A stretch of DNA of 14,900 nt from Spirochaetes bacterium ADurb.Bin110 (lineage in GTDB: Bacteria > Spirochaetota > Spirochaetia > Treponematales > Rectinemataceae), in NCBI GenBank assembly GCA_002070755.1, contig MWDY01000108.1:1-14900 (forward strand), given 5' to 3'. Each line of letters opens with the position of its first letter. Within the stretch, counting starts at the first letter, position 1. A program made the position numbers and the translations under genes. Positions 6,992 through 14,661 of this stretch are shown piece after piece. The notes under the pieces were generated by a model. It had not been told where the DNA came from and did not search any database. It worked only from the letters and a program-made list of their open reading frames with translations.

Positions 6992-7264
6992 TCAGGCATC
7001 ATCTCCCCCTGCATCTCTCCAAAGGCTATCTAATGCCTCAAGCATGTTGCTATCTTTTTCTATTCTTTTTAGGCGACGAATAGATTCTAAGACCTTGCGC
7101 TTAGGATAACGAAAATACGGATAGCGGTCATCGATGTACATTCCCAGCTGTTCTGCTTCTGTCCATGATTCGATTTTTGCGATCGCAAGGAAGCGGATAT
7201 ACTTATCCACTTCCTTATTTTCCTTGGCCAAACGACTCAACCATGGGCGCCTTCGATTTTTCAT
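6992..7264 (-). CDS. Hypothetical 90-aa basic protein
   Basis: I do not recognise this protein. It is highly charged and basic at its N-terminus (MKNRRRPW) with a predicted helical body (KVLESIRRLKRIEKD) and an acidic tail (GGDDA). No catalytic or membrane motif is visible. It is the first gene of a probable two-gene minus-strand unit with the HExxH gene and has a good promoter directly upstream, which supports it being real. Confidence 0.65.
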   Translation of the reverse strand: MKNRRRPWLSRLAKENKEVDKYIRFLAIAKIESWTEAEQLGMYIDDRYPYFRYPKRKVLESIRRLKRIEKDSNMLEALDSLWRDAGGDDA

Positions 7265-7284
7265 AATACGTTCTATTCTTGATA

Positions 7285-7314
7285 ATTATAGGGTATTTCT
7301 AATAAAAGGTGCAA
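7285..7314 (-). promoter_or_regulatory. Promoter for the 90-aa/HExxH unit
   Basis: Read on the minus strand, TTGCAC (7314-7309) is followed by 18 bp and a perfect TATAAT (7290-7285), placing transcription start a few nt before the ATG at 7264. Confidence 0.55.
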
Positions 7315-7432
7315 CAAGCACAACAATCATAACCCAACAACCCCCTGGTTCAAGTAATGCTAATGCATCTATTCTTGCCTTGCCCATAGCATTTGCTGAA
7401 GAGCCGAGAAAAATAATGAATGAAGTCAGCTA

Positions 7433-7479
7433 ATATTGTTTTGAGACAGCTTCATTGCTGTCAATCAGCTCAACAATAT
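7433..7479. promoter_or_regulatory. Inverted repeat upstream of RM-like operon
   Basis: Outer arms ATATTGTT (7433-7440) and AACAATAT (7472-7479) enclose an inner ACAGC (7446-7450)/GCTGT (7457-7461) stem. It sits 34 bp before the first methyltransferase-like gene, between divergent operons, where an operator or an upstream terminator could lie. There is no T-tract. A shorter ATATTG-AA-CAATAT occurs at 14225-14238. Confidence 0.45.
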
Positions 7480-7512
7480 GCTACTATTCAAAGAAAGAGC
7501 GGATGGTAATAT

Positions 7513-8175
7513 ATGGTCAGACATATCAAGTCCAAACAGAGAGTTGCTGATCATGGCGAGGTGCTAACTGGCGAGCGAGAAGTCAACGCCATGCTCGACT
7601 TGGTAAAGCAGGAAACAGAACGGATCGATTCACGATTTCTTGAGCCTGCCTGCGGTACGGGCAACTTTCTGGTTGAAATCCTCAGAAGAAAACTGCGTAT
7701 TGTAGAAGCCCGCTATGCAAAGAGCCAGATCGAATACGAAAGGTATGCAATTCTGGCCGTATCATCACTATATGGCATAGATATTCTGGAAGACAATGTA
7801 CACGAATGCCGGGAGCGCCTCTTTGGCATTTTCGATGCTGAATACCGCCGCCTCTTCAAAGCAGCCGTAAAAGAAAAGTGCCTTGATTCGGCCAGATATA
7901 TTCTTTCGTGCAATATCATTCACGGTGATGCGCTCTCCCTTAAAACCGTAGGCGACAATCCTCAGCCTATCACCTTTGCCGAGTGGTCACTGGTCAATGG
8001 CAGCTTGCTCAAACGGAGGGATTTTACGTTTTGGGACCTACTCGATCATGCGTCCGCAAAGGAGATGCCGCTCTTTTCCGATCTTGGAGAAGATGTCTTT
8101 ATTCCAGAACCAAAGAGGGACTATCCGCCGGTACATTTTTTGGAGGTAGCTGATGCCTTTCGCAACAAGCTATAA
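7513..8175 (+). CDS. SAM-binding methyltransferase-like subunit lacking NPPY
   Basis: A 220-aa protein of the 'restriction endonuclease subunit M' type. It carries motif [12 protein letters not shown] (42-52), an Asp-containing second-strand motif [10 protein letters not shown] (86-95) and HGDAL (137-141), which together form a SAM pocket of gamma-class adenine methyltransferases. The catalytic NPPY/F is absent; the region where it should be reads [11 protein letters not shown]. It overlaps the next gene by 23 nt, implying coordinated synthesis. It starts at an ATG after GGATGGTAATAT, a weak Shine-Dalgarno. Its likely role is one subunit of a split DNA methyltransferase with the following protein. 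Confidence 0.85.
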   Translation: MVRHIKSKQRVADHGEVLTGEREVNAMLDLVKQETERIDSRFLEPACGTGNFLVEILRRKLRIVEARYAKSQIEYERYAILAVSSLYGIDILEDNVHECRERLFGIFDAEYRRLFKAAVKEKCLDSARYILSCNIIHGDALSLKTVGDNPQPITFAEWSLVNGSLLKRRDFTFWDLLDHASAKEMPLFSDLGEDVFIPEPKRDYPPVHFLEVADAFRNKL

Positions 8176-9694
8176 CCCTGATATTTTGACTTGTCTCGCC
8201 AATCTCTCAAGTGACGAAGTATTTACCCCGCCAACGCTTGCAAACCAGATGCTCGATCTTCTGCCTCAGGAGCTCTGGAGCGATCCCAATACGCGGTTCC
8301 TCGATCCAGCATGCAAATCTGGAGTGTTCCTGCGAGAGATCGCCAAACGTCTCGACAAGGGATTAGAAAGCCAAATCCCCGACAGGCAGGAGCGCATCAA
8401 TCATATTATGAAAAATCAGCTCTTTGGAATCGCCATTACGGAGCTAACCGGACTCATGTCCCGACGCTCTCTATACTGTTCCAAAATCGCCAACGGCAAA
8501 TATTCGGTCTGCACCGCCTTCGATAACCCACAGGGCAACATCCGCTTCAGGCGAATCGAGCACACGTGGAAGGATGGCGTCTGTGCATACTGCGGAGCGA
8601 ATCAGGCAAACTATGAGCGGGGCGAGGAGCTTGAGACTCATGCCTATGAATTCATCCACACCGAAATGCCAGAGGAGATATTCAATATGAAATTCGATGT
8701 CATCATCGGCAATCCGCCGTATCAGTTGAGTGATGAAGGCGATAAAAATGAAAACGTGCGAGTTCGTGGTGGCGCAATTCCAATATACCACAAGTTTGTT
8801 CAACAAGCTAAAAAACTAAATCCGAGATTCTTGTGCATGATTATTCCAGCACGATGGTTTTCTGGAGGACGTGGACTGGACAGCTTCAGAAATGAAATGT
8901 TAAACGATAAGCGCTTGCGTATAATAGTTGACTATCCAGTCTCCTCCGAATGCTTTACTGGAGTAGAAATAAAGGGTGGTGTTTGTTATTTCTTATGGGA
9001 TAGAGACAACGTTGGCTTATGTGAAGTTCAAACGATTCGAAACAATACAAAATCAGTAATGAGCAGACCATTGCTAGAAGAAGGTAGCGATATTTTCATT
9101 AGATATAATGAAGCAATTTCTATTTTAAGAAAGGTATTGGTTAATAAAGAAAAGTCATTTATCGAATATGTAAGCTCGGAAAAACCATTTGGATTTAGAA
9201 CTTTTTATGAAGGCAATTCGAGACCTTTTAGCAATTCTATCAAACTCTATAAAAGAAATGGCATAGGCTATGTTAAACTGAATGATATAACCGAAAATAG
9301 AGATTGGGTTGATAAACACAAAGTTTACATTACTATGGCTTACGGAGCAGGAGAAGATTTTCCTCATCAAATTATCAATATACCATTTTACGGTGCTCCA
9401 AATACCTGCTGCACGGAAACATACTTAGTTATTGGCCCATTTCCAACAAAGGTCATCGCATTAAATGTTATAAGCTATTTAAAAACGCGATTTGTACGGT
9501 TTATGATTTTACTGCGAAAGAACACTCAGCATGCGGCTAAATCGGTTTATTCATATGTTCCTATGCAAGACTTCAGTGAACCCTGGACCGACGAAAAACT
9601 CTACAAAAAGTACGGCCTCACACCTGAAGAGATCGCCTTTATCGAATCCATGGTCCGTCCGATGGATGCTGACACGGAGCCAAGCGATGAGTAA
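8153..9694 (+). CDS. Eco57I-type DNA adenine methyltransferase subunit, NPPY-bearing
   Basis: A 513-aa protein. The N-terminal half holds a methyltransferase fold with catalytic NPPY in [12 protein letters not shown] (184-193). Motif I is degenerate ([11 protein letters not shown], Lys replacing Gly, 49-59) and the ribose-binding Asp is Ala (FGIAITE, 91-97), so SAM binding on its own is doubtful. CAYC (144-147) may be half a zinc site. The second half probably contains the target-recognition domain and is clearly more AT-rich at DNA level (about 8740-9530). GGAGG lies 6 nt before the start. It overlaps both neighbours and likely works with the 220-aa protein. Confidence 0.88.
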   Translation: MPFATSYNPDILTCLANLSSDEVFTPPTLANQMLDLLPQELWSDPNTRFLDPACKSGVFLREIAKRLDKGLESQIPDRQERINHIMKNQLFGIAITELTGLMSRRSLYCSKIANGKYSVCTAFDNPQGNIRFRRIEHTWKDGVCAYCGANQANYERGEELETHAYEFIHTEMPEEIFNMKFDVIIGNPPYQLSDEGDKNENVRVRGGAIPIYHKFVQQAKKLNPRFLCMIIPARWFSGGRGLDSFRNEMLNDKRLRIIVDYPVSSECFTGVEIKGGVCYFLWDRDNVGLCEVQTIRNNTKSVMSRPLLEEGSDIFIRYNEAISILRKVLVNKEKSFIEYVSSEKPFGFRTFYEGNSRPFSNSIKLYKRNGIGYVKLNDITENRDWVDKHKVYITMAYGAGEDFPHQIINIPFYGAPNTCCTETYLVIGPFPTKVIALNVISYLKTRFVRFMILLRKNTQHAAKSVYSYVPMQDFSEPWTDEKLYKKYGLTPEEIAFIESMVRPMDADTEPSDE

Positions 9695-12200
9695 GGAATT
9701 TTTTCCTCAGCGCCTTGAGGTAAAGCCCACCATCTATGCCTACGAGCTTGTGAATGTTCCTACCCATAGAGGACTACTCAAGGTTGGCTACACTACCCGG
9801 GATGCCCGCGAACGGGTCCGCGAGCAAGTCGGTACCGCTGGTGTGCAATACCAAATCGTTCTTGAAAAACCCGCCATGCGCCACGATGGCACGGTTTTCA
9901 CCGACCATGAGGTGCACCACATGCTGCGCCTCAATGGCATCCAGAAAGACCAGGGAGAATGGTTCCGCTGTACGATCAAAGACGTTGAGGCAGCTATTCG
10001 GGCTGTCAAAAACGGCCAGCTTAACATCGAAAACCGTTCTATTGATTTCAAGATGCGCCCTGAGCAGGAAGCGGCAGTGGAAAAGACCGCTGAATATTTC
10101 TTAAACTGGCGTAAAGAGAAAAGCAATCATAATAAGCCTGCACATTTCCTGTGGAACTGCAAGATGCGCTTCGGCAAAACATTTGCGGCGTATCAGCTGG
10201 CCAAAAAGATGGGCTGGCAGAAAGTGCTCATCATGACCTTCAAGCCAGCAGTGCAGAGCGCGTGGGAAGAAGATTTGCTTTCTCATGTGGATTTTGAAGG
10301 CTGGCAATTCATTAAGCCAGGCGGCTTAACCTATGAAGAGGCAGACAAGACCAAACCCATCGTCTGTTTCGGTTCGTTCCAGGACTATCTGGGCCGAAAT
10401 CCTTCTACAGGCGGTATCAAAACAAAAAATGAATGGGTTCATGCAACCAACTGGGACTGTGTAATATTCGATGAATACCATTATGGAGCGTGGCGGGAAA
10501 GCGCAAAGGATCTCTTCGAAGCAGAAGAGAAAGAGGCAGAATATTGGGAAGGCAAGGAGATGGAGGACTTTGATGAGGACATTCTTCCCATCACCACTGA
10601 CCACTACCTCTACCTTTCCGGCACGCCATTTCGTGCGATTGCGTCGGGCGAGTTTATTGAGGAGCAGATCTACAACTGGACCTACTCCGATGAGCAGCGT
10701 GCGAAAGAAAGCTGGAAGACACCGAATAATCCTTATGCTGCCCTGCCGCGCATGGTACTCATGACCTACCAGCTGCCGGATTCGATCCGCGAGATCGCGT
10801 TGAAGGGCGAGTTCAACGAGTTTGACCTGAACGAGTTCTTTCGCGCCGAAGGAATCGGTAAAGAAGCACGATTCAAGTACGAAAACGAAGTGCAGAAGTG
10901 GCTCGACCTTATTCGTGGCTCATTTTTAGAAACCACGGTTGATAATCTGAAAATGGGCGCCAGAAAACCGCCGTTCCCCTTCTCCGATGCACGGCTTCTC
11001 AATGTGCTGACGCACACGCTATGGTTTCTTCCCAGCGTAGCGTCTTGCTATGCCATGCGAAACCTTATGGAACAGCGGCAGAATAAATTCTATCATGATT
11101 ACAACATTGTAGTGGCTGCCGGCAATGCTGCTGGAATAGGAGTCGCGGCACTGGAGCCAGTACTGAAGGCGATGGATGCCCCTCTCAAGACTAAAACCAT
11201 TACGCTTACGTGCGGGAAACTCACGACAGGCGTTACGGTTAGGCCATGGACTGGCATTTTTATGCTGCGCAACTCTTCCAGCCCAGAGACCTATTTTCAG
11301 GCTGCATTCCGCGTACAGTCGCCATGGACGCTCAAGAATCCTGACGGGTTGTCTCCGAATGAAGAGCTGATTCTCAAAGAAGAATGCTACGTTTTCGACT
11401 TTGCGCCTGATCGAGCCCTCAGGCAGATTGCCGATTATGCATGCCGCCTGGATGTGAACGAAACCAATCCCGAGAAAAAGGTCGAGGAGTTTATAAGTTT
11501 CCTGCCAGTGTTGGCCTATGATGGCAGTTCGATGAAGCGAATCGATGCGGCAGGCATCCTCGATATGGCGATGAGTGGCACCACCGCTACATTGCTTGCC
11601 CGCCGTTGGGAGAGTGCGCTCTTGGTAAATGTAGACAACGACACGCTACGCCGGCTTATGAGCAATGAAGAAGCCATGCGAGCGCTGATGGGCATTGAAG
11701 GCTTCCGTAACCTTAACCAGGACATCGAGACGATCATCAACAAGTCAGAGGCGGTGAAAAAGCTTAAGCGAGAAGCTAATGACCGTCAGCTTTCCCGGAA
11801 CGAGAAAGAACAGCTCACGGAAGAAGAAAAAGAATACAAGAGCAAACGCAAGCAGATTCAGGAAAAGCTCATAAAGTTCGCAACAAGAATTCCCACTTTT
11901 ATGTATCTGACAGACTATCGTGAACGAACCCTCGATGATGTTATCACCCAGCTAGAACCGGGACTCTTTAAGAAAGTGACTGGATTGACAGTAAAGGATT
12001 TTAAGCTCTTGAAAAGTCTTGGTTTATTCAACAGCGCACTCATGAACGATGCGGTCTATAAGTTTAAGCGCTATGAAGATGCCAGTCTGCGATACATTGG
12101 TATCGATAAGCATGAAGGCGAAGACATCGGACTGTATAACACAGTCTTAAGCAAGAAGGATTATGAATCGACATTCATAAATATCGCTGTTGAATCTTGA
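9687..12200 (+). CDS. GIY-YIG nuclease-SF2 helicase fusion (putative restriction subunit)
   Basis: An 837-aa protein. Residues about 14-95 resemble the T5orf172/MUG113 branch of GIY-YIG nucleases: TIYAYEL, then [15 protein letters not shown] with the probable catalytic Arg, then GEWF with the catalytic Glu. A superfamily 2 helicase follows: motif I KMRFGKT (159-165), DEYH box in [11 protein letters not shown] (259-269), motif III SGTPFRA (311-317), and a motif VI-like [11 protein letters not shown] further on. The C-terminus has a charged coiled-coil-like stretch near [17 protein letters not shown]. The start at 9687 follows GGAG and overlaps the previous stop by 8 nt. It is likely the translocating, DNA-cutting subunit partnered with the two upstream methyltransferase-like proteins. 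Cutting of unmodified DNA is inference. Confidence 0.88.
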   Translation: MSKEFFPQRLEVKPTIYAYELVNVPTHRGLLKVGYTTRDARERVREQVGTAGVQYQIVLEKPAMRHDGTVFTDHEVHHMLRLNGIQKDQGEWFRCTIKDVEAAIRAVKNGQLNIENRSIDFKMRPEQEAAVEKTAEYFLNWRKEKSNHNKPAHFLWNCKMRFGKTFAAYQLAKKMGWQKVLIMTFKPAVQSAWEEDLLSHVDFEGWQFIKPGGLTYEEADKTKPIVCFGSFQDYLGRNPSTGGIKTKNEWVHATNWDCVIFDEYHYGAWRESAKDLFEAEEKEAEYWEGKEMEDFDEDILPITTDHYLYLSGTPFRAIASGEFIEEQIYNWTYSDEQRAKESWKTPNNPYAALPRMVLMTYQLPDSIREIALKGEFNEFDLNEFFRAEGIGKEARFKYENEVQKWLDLIRGSFLETTVDNLKMGARKPPFPFSDARLLNVLTHTLWFLPSVASCYAMRNLMEQRQNKFYHDYNIVVAAGNAAGIGVAALEPVLKAMDAPLKTKTITLTCGKLTTGVTVRPWTGIFMLRNSSSPETYFQAAFRVQSPWTLKNPDGLSPNEELILKEECYVFDFAPDRALRQIADYACRLDVNETNPEKKVEEFISFLPVLAYDGSSMKRIDAAGILDMAMSGTTATLLARRWESALLVNVDNDTLRRLMSNEEAMRALMGIEGFRNLNQDIETIINKSEAVKKLKREANDRQLSRNEKEQLTEEEKEYKSKRKQIQEKLIKFATRIPTFMYLTDYRERTLDDVITQLEPGLFKKVTGLTVKDFKLLKSLGLFNSALMNDAVYKFKRYEDASLRYIGIDKHEGEDIGLYNTVLSKKDYESTFINIAVES

Positions 12201-12290
12201 TGGGACTAATAGTGTTATAAGTATTTTTCAGATAAAGCATAGCGGAAGCTTAGAGAGCAAGGAGTGATTTTTTGCTTTAAGGAAAGAGAC

Positions 12291-12392
12291 ATGAAGCGCC
12301 GAGGATTAAAAAGTACCACAAGCCTACATACAACAAGTGTAGCGAGGGGGGAATTTTATCAGCGACAGCGGGCAGTTTTGCTACTTCACTGA
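12291..12392 (+). CDS. Possible 33-aa peptide
   Basis: An ATG preceded by AAGGAAAGAGAC (reasonable ribosome binding site) opens a 33-codon basic ORF. It reads YQRQRA through the 18-bp repeat and ends in VLLLH. It is too short to judge by composition. The shared YQRQRA with the frame at 5466 may mean both are remnants of one gene. Confidence 0.25.
   Translation: MKRRGLKSTTSLHTTSVARGEFYQRQRAVLLLH
12357..12374 (+). repeat. 18-bp direct repeat, copy 2
   Basis: Identical to 5466-5483, nearly 6.9 kb away; similarity does not extend clearly beyond 18 bp on either side. Confidence 0.7.
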
Positions 12393-12450
12393 CTTGGAGT
12401 GATGCAGCGATACGCCTTCACACTTTTGAAAATCATACTACAAGCCTGGC

Positions 12451-12642
12451 ATGGACAAGGATACAAAGCTTATTTTGCTTTCGCCTGTTGAAGTGCGAGA
12501 ACTTGAAGCCATGGTGCTGGCAATGGAGCGCATAGCGAAAGGGATCTGCGACATTCTGGCAAGTCGGCAGGAAAGCGAAAAGGAAACTCGTCTATGGCCT
12601 GCAATTTCAAAATATGGGCAAAATAGGGATGCATGCTCTTGA
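12451..12642 (+). CDS. Small helical hypothetical protein
   Basis: A 63-aa ORF with no strong ribosome binding site. Residues about 12-45 (VEVRELEAMVLAMERIAKGI then CDILASRQESEKE) form one charged helix. A related sequence, IESITKGIRDILA, survives in a decayed frame at 14307-14384, and the 70-aa protein at 13829 has a similar helix. That recurrence supports it having been a real gene. Function unknown. Confidence 0.5.
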   Translation: MDKDTKLILLSPVEVRELEAMVLAMERIAKGICDILASRQESEKETRLWPAISKYGQNRDACS

Positions 12643-12667
12643 CGATGCGACAATAGGGTACAAAAAT
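12639..12667 (+). promoter_or_regulatory. Possible promoter of ankyrin gene
   Basis: TTGACG (12639-12644) is followed after 17 bp by AAAAAT (12662-12667). It overlaps the end of the previous ORF and lies 21 bp before the ankyrin start codon. Confidence 0.35.
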
Positions 12668-12688
12668 AAAAATACAGAGGGGAAGATG

Positions 12689-13747
12689 ATGAAAAAATAC
12701 TTATTTGTTTTTGCATTGCTGCTTTGTGTAGGAAGTCTGTTTGGACAAGACTTATTCAGCATTGCTGTAAATGGGACTCCAGAGCAGATTCAAGCTGCAA
12801 TCAACGCTGGGGCAGATGTGAATGCCCACAATGATAAAGGTAGGACTGTGTTGATGTTGGCGGCTGCTAATAATCCGAATCCCGAAGTCATTACTACACT
12901 TATCAAGGCTGGTGCAGAGGTGAATGCACGCGATAAAGACGGCATAACCGCTTTGATGTTGGCAGCTGGGGATAATGAGAATCCAGAGGTTATCAATGCC
13001 TTACTGAATGGTGGGGCAAAACTAGATGATCGTGATAGATTCCCAGGAATGACCGCATTGATGTGGGCAGCTTCGTCTAATCAGAATCCCGAAGTCATCA
13101 CCACCTTGCTCAACGCCGGGGCAAAACTAGATGATCATGATATAATGGGGCAAACCGCTTTAAAATTGGCTGCTTCCTGGAATCAGAACCCTGATGTTGT
13201 TAAAACTCTAATTCAAGCTGAATCAAAGCTAAATGATCTAAGAGATGTTTCCTCTGTTGCCTTGATGAAAGCTGCTTGTTACAATAAAAATGCTGAAGTC
13301 ATCAAAGCAATTCTTAATATTGGTATAGATGTGAATTCCAGAGAAGATGTAGTCGGCAAGACTGCATTGATGCATGCAGCTTCGTCTAATCAGAATCCCG
13401 AAGTCATCACCACCTTGCTCAACGCCGGGGCGAATGTAAATTATCGAGATATAAAAGGAATGACCGCTTTAATGTGGGCAACTAGCAATGAGAATCCAGA
13501 GATTATTGCAGCGTTACTTAAAGCTGGTGCAAATGTGGACGATCGCTGTGAGGGTGGCTTGACTGCCTTGATGTTTGCAGCAGAAACAAAATTTGGGAAT
13601 CCCGATAATATTCTATTGTTGCTCAAGGCAGGCGCAAATGCAAAATTAAAGTCCGATGAAGGCAAAACCGCCTTTGACTATGCAAAAGATAATCCGAAGA
13701 TTAAAGATACCGCAGCATACTGGGCATTGAATGAGGCGAGATTTTAG
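12689..13747 (+). CDS. Exported ankyrin-repeat protein
   Basis: A 352-aa protein: signal peptide MKKYLFVFALLLCVGSLFGQ, then about nine or ten ankyrin repeats of 32-35 residues with cores like TALMWAASSNQNPEVITTLL and NAGAKLDD. Ankyrin repeats bind other proteins; this one would act in the periplasm or outside the cell. Asn-Pro-Glu insertions in each loop (NQNPEV, NENPEI) are a style I associate with treponeme proteins. The ATG at 12689 is preferred because AGGGG lies 6 nt upstream; the ATG at 12686 is only 3 nt away. Two repeats are identical over 56 bp of DNA, suggesting recent duplication or conversion. It is probably host-interaction or fitness cargo. Confidence 0.9.
   Translation: MKKYLFVFALLLCVGSLFGQDLFSIAVNGTPEQIQAAINAGADVNAHNDKGRTVLMLAAANNPNPEVITTLIKAGAEVNARDKDGITALMLAAGDNENPEVINALLNGGAKLDDRDRFPGMTALMWAASSNQNPEVITTLLNAGAKLDDHDIMGQTALKLAASWNQNPDVVKTLIQAESKLNDLRDVSSVALMKAACYNKNAEVIKAILNIGIDVNSREDVVGKTALMHAASSNQNPEVITTLLNAGANVNYRDIKGMTALMWATSNENPEIIAALLKAGANVDDRCEGGLTALMFAAETKFGNPDNILLLLKAGANAKLKSDEGKTAFDYAKDNPKIKDTAAYWALNEARF
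13067..13122 (+). repeat. 56-bp internal repeat of ankyrin gene, copy 1
   Basis: Identical to 13376-13431 and in the same reading frame; encodes AASSNQNPEVITTLLNAG. Confidence 0.9.
13376..13431 (+). repeat. 56-bp internal repeat of ankyrin gene, copy 2
   Basis: Identical to 13067-13122, 309 bp (103 codons) downstream, which is three repeat lengths. Confidence 0.9.
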
Positions 13748-13828
13748 TATTTAAAAGCAGACTATAAGCATTAAAGATCAAGAGGGGAAAGGTATTAGCT
13801 TCCACTATAAGCCTAAGATCAAATTGAT

Positions 13829-14041
13829 ATGTATGCGAAGACATTGCGTGAGCTTGACAGAAGCGATATTAAAGCCATGATCGAGGATGTTAGCCGGATG
13901 GCTGACTGGCTGGATGTGATGAACAAAAAGCGGCTTACTGATGATCAGGGACTCAAGATGGAACTCGCAGGGGTGATGTGCCGGCTTTCTTCGAGCGCAT
14001 CGATCCTTGAGGGGAATCTAGTTGTGAGCATCGAGGTTTGA
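13829..14041 (+). CDS. Small helical hypothetical protein
   Basis: A 70-aa ORF that I do not recognise, predicted all-helical and soluble (DIKAMIEDVSRMADWLDVM). Its helix resembles that of the 63-aa ORF at 12451 (AM, R and A positions aligned). The ribosome binding site is weak. It lies 81 bp after the ankyrin gene, and an intrinsic terminator follows 57 bp downstream, which fits it being the last gene of an ankyrin unit. Confidence 0.55.
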   Translation: MYAKTLRELDRSDIKAMIEDVSRMADWLDVMNKKRLTDDQGLKMELAGVMCRLSSSASILEGNLVVSIEV

Positions 14042-14098
14042 CAGGGAGAGAGTGGCACAATGGCGGTCAAGGACGAGGTAGATTAAGCACCGCCGGGT

Positions 14099-14124
14099 GC
14101 GCTGACGAATGCCAGCGCTTTTTT
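14099..14124 (+). terminator. Intrinsic terminator at end of cargo
   Basis: A perfect 6-bp stem GCGCTG/CAGCGC with an 8-nt loop is followed directly by six Ts. It closes the ankyrin/70-aa gene region. Confidence 0.8.
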
Positions 14125-14306
14125 GTTCGCAATGAGCACTTGGAAAGGCAAAAAAATATGAGGAAAGAGCGCTTTTTTGCAGGTTTTGTACGAAATATGT
14201 AGGAAACCTTTTTTTGTGTGCAAAATATTGAACAATATCAAGGAAATTTGCAACTACAGCAAGGCAGAGTCCCCGACTTGGCTACTTTCATGCAGGTTGT
14301 GTATAG

Positions 14307-14384
14307 CAGGCTGGTAAAATTGAGAGCATTACGAAAGGCATTCGCGACATACTAGCAGGAGCGAAAGCGAGCGAGTATGAATGA
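14307..14384 (+). pseudogene. Decayed copy of the small ORF at 12451
   Basis: The frame, after a TAG at 14304, reads QAGKIESITKGIRDILAG then AKASEYE and a TGA. The core IESITKGIRDILA matches MERIAKGICDILA of the 63-aa ORF at 9 of 13 positions, with matching DNA around it. There is no start codon, so it appears to be a 3' remnant. Confidence 0.45.
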
Positions 14385-14420
14385 AGGCATTCGCTTCGGC
14401 TTCCGCTTTTGATATTTCCG

Positions 14421-14428
14421 CCGTTACA
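14421..14428 (-). promoter_or_regulatory. Inverted arm-type site
   Basis: CCGTTACA, the reverse complement of TGTAACGG, in the context AAATGTAACGGCGG on the minus strand. It lies 28 bp before the right tandem pair and in opposite orientation. Confidence 0.5.
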
Positions 14429-14456
14429 TTTAGCGCGTTATACGACATAAGAACTG

Positions 14457-14493
14457 TGTAACGGAAAAATGTAACGGAAACCCTTGCAAACAC
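14457..14493 (+). promoter_or_regulatory. Right integrase arm-type sites
   Basis: Two direct TGTAACGG copies (14457-14464 and 14470-14477) have the same 13-bp period as the left pair, inside a 37-bp block matching 232-268 at 32 of 37 positions. Confidence 0.65.
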
Positions 14494-14524
14494 TACTTCA
14501 ATAGCGTACAATTGGAAGCGATAA

Positions 14525-14554
14525 CAAGGGCAGCCTGTTAGGCAAAAACCCTTG
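14525..14554 (+). other. Two-tier hairpin
   Basis: Outer stem CAAGGG/CCCTTG and inner stem GCCT-GTT-AGGC, separated by CA and AAAAA. There is no T-tract. It lies between the arm sites and the right att core and may be part of the recombination complex or an RNA hairpin. Confidence 0.4.
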
Positions 14555-14602
14555 AAAGACAAGCGGTTCCCGATGCCGTTGCAATACTATTCCATTATCT
14601 TA

Positions 14603-14616
14603 TAAGTAATTACTTA
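14603..14616. repeat. 14-bp palindrome beside attR
   Basis: TAAGTAATTACTTA is a perfect palindrome ending 2 bp before the att core. It could bind a dimeric accessory factor. Confidence 0.5.
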
Positions 14617-14618
14617 GA

Positions 14619-14661
14619 TTCGCAATCTATAGGTCAGGGGTTCGAATCCCCTATTCTCCAT
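14619..14661 (+). repeat. Right attachment site (attR core)
   Basis: Identical to 151-193; it is the displaced 3' part of the tRNA and marks the right end of the island. With the element's own TAGA before it, the sequence TAGATT-CGC-AATCTA (14615-14629) is a perfect inverted repeat. Confidence 0.95.

Larger units (their letters stand above)
12201..12450. other. Gap after RM-like operon
   Basis: 250 bp with no firm gene. A weak stem AGCAA/TTGCT around 12257-12276 could help end the operon but lacks a T-tract after it. A 33-codon ORF (12291-12392) and the second 18-bp repeat lie here. Confidence 0.4.
14042..14618. other. Right-end non-coding region of the island
   Basis: No convincing gene in 577 bp. 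It holds a terminator (14099-14124), a duplicated AGCGCTTTTTTG (14114-14125 and 14168-14179), ATATTG-AA-CAATAT (14225-14238), a decayed ORF (14307-14384), an 11-bp repeat AAGGCATTCGC (14335 and 14384), the right arm-type sites and a two-tier hairpin. The layout suits an attachment and regulatory end. Confidence 0.6.
151..14661 (+). mobile_element. Integrated phage-satellite (PICI)-like island
   Basis: Bounded by a 43-bp perfect direct repeat of the tRNA-Ala 3' half, with a tyrosine integrase just inside the left end and matching arm-type sites near both ends. The core holds integrase, an AlpA-like HTH protein, a DUF3631 replication ATPase with an iteron-like cluster, and a lone terminase small subunit. 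No virion structural genes, large terminase or conjugation genes are visible. Size and gene content match phage-inducible chromosomal islands and related satellites as a class. The alternative is a non-satellite integrative element that captured a terS gene. The boundaries are near certain; the satellite label is inference. Confidence 0.85.

Noticed and set aside
7303..7436. Open plus-strand tail between the divergent operons, reading through a hydrophobic SILALPIAFAEE segment.
   Set aside because: It only continues an antisense frame of the 90-aa gene, with no start of its own; not enough to call a gene fragment.
14183..14217. GGTTT..AAACC stem followed by seven Ts as a second terminator.
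   Set aside because: The stem is only 5 bp with a long AT-rich loop; too weak beside the clear terminator at 14099-14124.
14329..14562. Minus-strand 77-aa frame near the right end.
   Set aside because: It crosses the arm-type sites and the decayed ORF, has no ribosome binding site and looks random.
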